Shown one piece after another: positions 5,363 to 7,415 of a stretch of 7,415 nucleotides of DNA. Under the pieces are notes generated by a model. That model was given only the letters and a program-made list of their open reading frames with translations. It ran no database searches and was not told where the DNA came from. The stretch lies in assembly GCA_009781325.1 (NCBI GenBank), contig WQYJ01000096.1, forward strand, positions 1-7,415, written 5' to 3'. The DNA comes from Propionibacteriaceae bacterium (GTDB lineage: Bacteria; Actinomycetota; Actinomycetes; Propionibacteriales; Propionibacteriaceae). Position 1 is the first letter of the stretch. Every line of letters begins with the position of its first letter. The position numbers and the translations under genes were made by a program.

Positions 5363-6820
5363 ATGAGTCCGGATACTATTGCCAGGTGGCAATTTGGCAT
5401 CACAACCGTCTTTCACTTTTTGTTCGTGCCACTCACGATCTCACTGAGTGTATTGACAGCGGTGCTACAGTCCATCTGGGTAAAAACAGGCAAGGATGCC
5501 TATCTTCGTTTGACGAAGTTCTTCGGGAGACTCTTCCTGATTAACTTCGCCATGGGGGTCGTCACAGGTATTGTGCAGGAGTTCCAGTTTGGTATGAACT
5601 GGTCGGAGTATTCCCGTTTCGTCGGCGATATCTTCGGTGCTCCTCTCGCCCTTGAGGCCCTCATCGCGTTCTTCCTCGAATCCACCTTCCTAGGTATGTG
5701 GATTTTCGGGTGGGACCGCTTGTCCAAGGGAGCTCACTTGGTTACCATTTGGCTTGGCGCCGTTGGTACCTTTATCTCCTCCATCTTTATTATTGCCGCA
5801 AACGCATGGATGCAGAATCCAACAGGCGCCACCTATGTGCCGTCTGAAATTGGTCTGCCTGGGCGTGCAGAACTAGCTGATTTCTTGGCTGTTCTTCTCA
5901 ACCCAGTCTTCCTGACGCAATGGCCGCATACGATTGCCGCTTCGTTCGTAACGGGCGGCGCTTTCATTGCATCCGTTGCAGCGTATCTTCTTATTAAGAA
6001 GAACAAGGAAGGCGCACCTGCTGATGATCTCGTTGCTTATCGCAAGGGCGCAAAGTTTGGTGCATGGGTTCTTATCGTCGCTGGTGTGTGCGTAGTACTC
6101 ACCGGTGATTTCCTCGGAAAGGAAATGGTCCAGGCACAGCCTCTCAAGATGGCTGCTGCTGAAAAGATCTACGAATCGAGTGATAACGCACCCTTCCAGA
6201 TCCTTCCTGGCGTTGCTGTCTTCCCAGGGTTCCTCAACTGGCTCTACGGGACAGATATCGTTCAAGGTATCGACCCACTCGTAGCACAGTTCCAGGCTGA
6301 TGGATACCTGCAAAATGACGGTACACAAACGCAGTTGCAGGAAGAGTTTGCTGACAAACTAGCAGAAATCCGCGGCGATATTGATCCGCTTCCCAATGTG
6401 ACGATTGCCTTCTGGTCATTCCGTCTCATGATCGGAATCGGTTTGCTCGCTGTATTGGGCGGTATTTTCGTACTGATCGCTGTCCGCAAGGATAAGATTC
6501 CTAATCCTTCGGGGCTGTTGACATGCGTGTTTGTCGTCATGCCGCTGCTGCCGCTGATTGCGAACTCCTTCGGTTGGATCTTCACCGAAATGGCTCGCCA
6601 GCCATGGATTGTTAACGGCGTACTACCTACGCTGCAAGGCCTGTCTCCCTCTGTTGGGGTTGGTTCGGTCTGGTTCTCACTCATCGTGTACACCCTCGTG
6701 TACGGCGTTCTCGCCATCATCGAGGTTGGGCTGATGCTCAAGTACATCAAGATGGGCTTGCCCGAGAATGTCTCTGTGTCCGTCAAGGAAGAGGCTGAGC
6801 CTCTATCCTTCGCATACTAG
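5363..6820 (+). CDS. cydA: Cytochrome bd quinol oxidase subunit I
   Basis: The 485-residue product matches CydA throughout. The cytochrome bd oxidase uses quinol to reduce oxygen to water in the plasma membrane, with high oxygen affinity, and CydA carries all three hemes and the quinol site. Visible landmarks are RWQFGITTVFHFLFVP (His18, heme b595 ligand), the glutamates of ALEALIAFFLES (Glu98, Glu106), WPHTIAASF (His189, heme b558 ligand) and FWSFRLMIG (Met356, the other b558 ligand). The Q-loop begins near GKEMVQAQPLKMAAAE and is of the short kind usual outside enterobacteria. The C-terminus EPLSFAY matches that of mycobacterial CydA. ATG 5363 is chosen because the protein then begins MSPDTIARWQF like its homologues; an upstream in-frame TTG (5327) would add 12 residues foreign to the family. 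AGGG lies only 2 nt before the ATG, a weak ribosome site. cydB follows after 17 nt. Confidence 0.97.
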   Translation: MSPDTIARWQFGITTVFHFLFVPLTISLSVLTAVLQSIWVKTGKDAYLRLTKFFGRLFLINFAMGVVTGIVQEFQFGMNWSEYSRFVGDIFGAPLALEALIAFFLESTFLGMWIFGWDRLSKGAHLVTIWLGAVGTFISSIFIIAANAWMQNPTGATYVPSEIGLPGRAELADFLAVLLNPVFLTQWPHTIAASFVTGGAFIASVAAYLLIKKNKEGAPADDLVAYRKGAKFGAWVLIVAGVCVVLTGDFLGKEMVQAQPLKMAAAEKIYESSDNAPFQILPGVAVFPGFLNWLYGTDIVQGIDPLVAQFQADGYLQNDGTQTQLQEEFADKLAEIRGDIDPLPNVTIAFWSFRLMIGIGLLAVLGGIFVLIAVRKDKIPNPSGLLTCVFVVMPLLPLIANSFGWIFTEMARQPWIVNGVLPTLQGLSPSVGVGSVWFSLIVYTLVYGVLAIIEVGLMLKYIKMGLPENVSVSVKEEAEPLSFAY

Positions 6821-6837
6821 GAAGGGAGTAAACAATC

Positions 6838-7415
6838 ATGTTGTTAGAAGTTACTCCTAGTCTTCTCCAGGTAATCTGGTTCATCCTCGTAGCAGTGCTA
6901 TGGGTTGGATTCTTCTTCCTGGAAGGCTTCGACTTCGGAGCTGGAATGCTTGTTCCCTTCTTGGGCAAGAACGATCAAGGTCGTCGCGTCGTTATCAACA
7001 CCATTGGACCACACTGGGATGGTAACGAGGTATGGCTGCTCACCGCTGGAGGCGCGATGTTCGCTGCCTTCCCCGGTTGGTACGCTTCGCTCTTCTCCGG
7101 TCTGTATCTACCTCTGTTGCTGGTCCTTCTGGGCCTCATCGTTCGCGGTGTGGCACTTGAGTACCGCTCCAAGAGGGATTCAAAGACCTGGAGGACGAGT
7201 TGGGACTGGGCGCTGGCTATCGGCTCCTTCATCCCACCGCTCGTCTTCGGTGTTGGCTTTGCCAACTTCGTGAGGGGCGTACCCGTCGACGTCAGGACCT
7301 ACGCGGCCGAATGGGGAGGTGTCATTCCGGTTTACGGAGGCACATTCCTCGGTCTATTCACCCCGTTCACCCTGATCGGTGGCTTGTTGTTTGTTTCCTT
7401 GTTCTTGGCTCACGG
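6838..7415 (+). CDS. cydB: Cytochrome bd quinol oxidase subunit II, 3' end outside window
   Basis: The frame is open from ATG 6838 to the window edge, giving the first 192 residues of a protein usually near 340-380. It begins MLLEVTPSLLQVIWFILVAV and carries the CydB signatures EGFDFGAGML (Asp32, equivalent to E. coli Asp29), GPHWDGNEVWLLTAGGAMFA (residues 57-76, Asp61 equivalent to E. coli Asp58) and EYRSK (108-112), with WDWALAIGSFIPPLVFGVGF after them. CydB pairs with CydA as the second membrane subunit, binds no heme itself in the E. coli enzyme, and its acidic residues serve proton entry. AGGGAG (6823-6828) lies 9 nt before the start, and only 17 nt separate it from cydA, so the two are co-transcribed. 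In many actinobacteria cydD/cydC transporter genes follow; that lies outside the view. Confidence 0.97.
   Translation, partial: MLLEVTPSLLQVIWFILVAVLWVGFFFLEGFDFGAGMLVPFLGKNDQGRRVVINTIGPHWDGNEVWLLTAGGAMFAAFPGWYASLFSGLYLPLLLVLLGLIVRGVALEYRSKRDSKTWRTSWDWALAIGSFIPPLVFGVGFANFVRGVPVDVRTYAAEWGGVIPVYGGTFLGLFTPFTLIGGLLFVSLFLAH

Noticed and set aside
5873..6328. 151-codon minus-strand ORF inside cydA
   Set aside because: It is antisense to conserved CydA coding sequence and has no recognisable features.
6905..7273. 122-codon plus-strand ORF
   Set aside because: It is out of frame within cydB, whose own open frame from 6838 encodes unmistakable CydB motifs.

Overview
The window reads as a piece of an Actinomycetota chromosome of moderate GC. 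The CydA protein has the high-similarity blocks and the PLSFAY-type C-terminus that I know from mycobacterial CydA, and the LacI, LemA and MscS proteins are also actinobacterial in style. The moderate GC suggests an Actinomycetaceae-like host (Arcanobacterium, Trueperella or Actinomyces group), but this placement is inference only.

Layout. (1) Bases 1-1749, plus strand: the 3' end of a large gene whose product ends in a proline-rich linker followed by an HExxH metallopeptidase-like domain, overlapped by the first of two tandem, clearly paralogous lipoprotein genes. This block is AT-richer than its neighbours and looks accessory. The most interesting reading is a secreted polymorphic-toxin C-terminus followed by a duplicated pair of membrane-anchored immunity lipoproteins. 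(2) Bases 1757-2773, minus strand: a complete LacI-family repressor, convergent with the lipoproteins at only 7 nt. (3) Bases 2858-5126, minus strand: a tight three-gene unit in transcription order lemA, HAD-family phosphatase, MscS-type channel. The first two overlap by one base, and a hairpin with a T-rich tail follows the channel gene. (4) Bases 5127-5362: a divergent intergenic region with repeats and a small leader ORF. (5) Bases 5363 to the end, plus strand: cydA (complete) and cydB (cut by the window edge), the two core subunits of cytochrome bd quinol oxidase.

Function. The cyd genes give oxygen-scavenging terminal respiration and are ordinary core genes. The lemA unit joins an envelope-anchored coiled-coil protein, a small-molecule phosphatase and an osmotic release channel, so an envelope or osmotic-stress role is a fair guess. 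The LacI regulator has no sugar genes beside it here, so its target is unknown. No tRNA, rRNA, CRISPR array, transposase or attachment site was seen.
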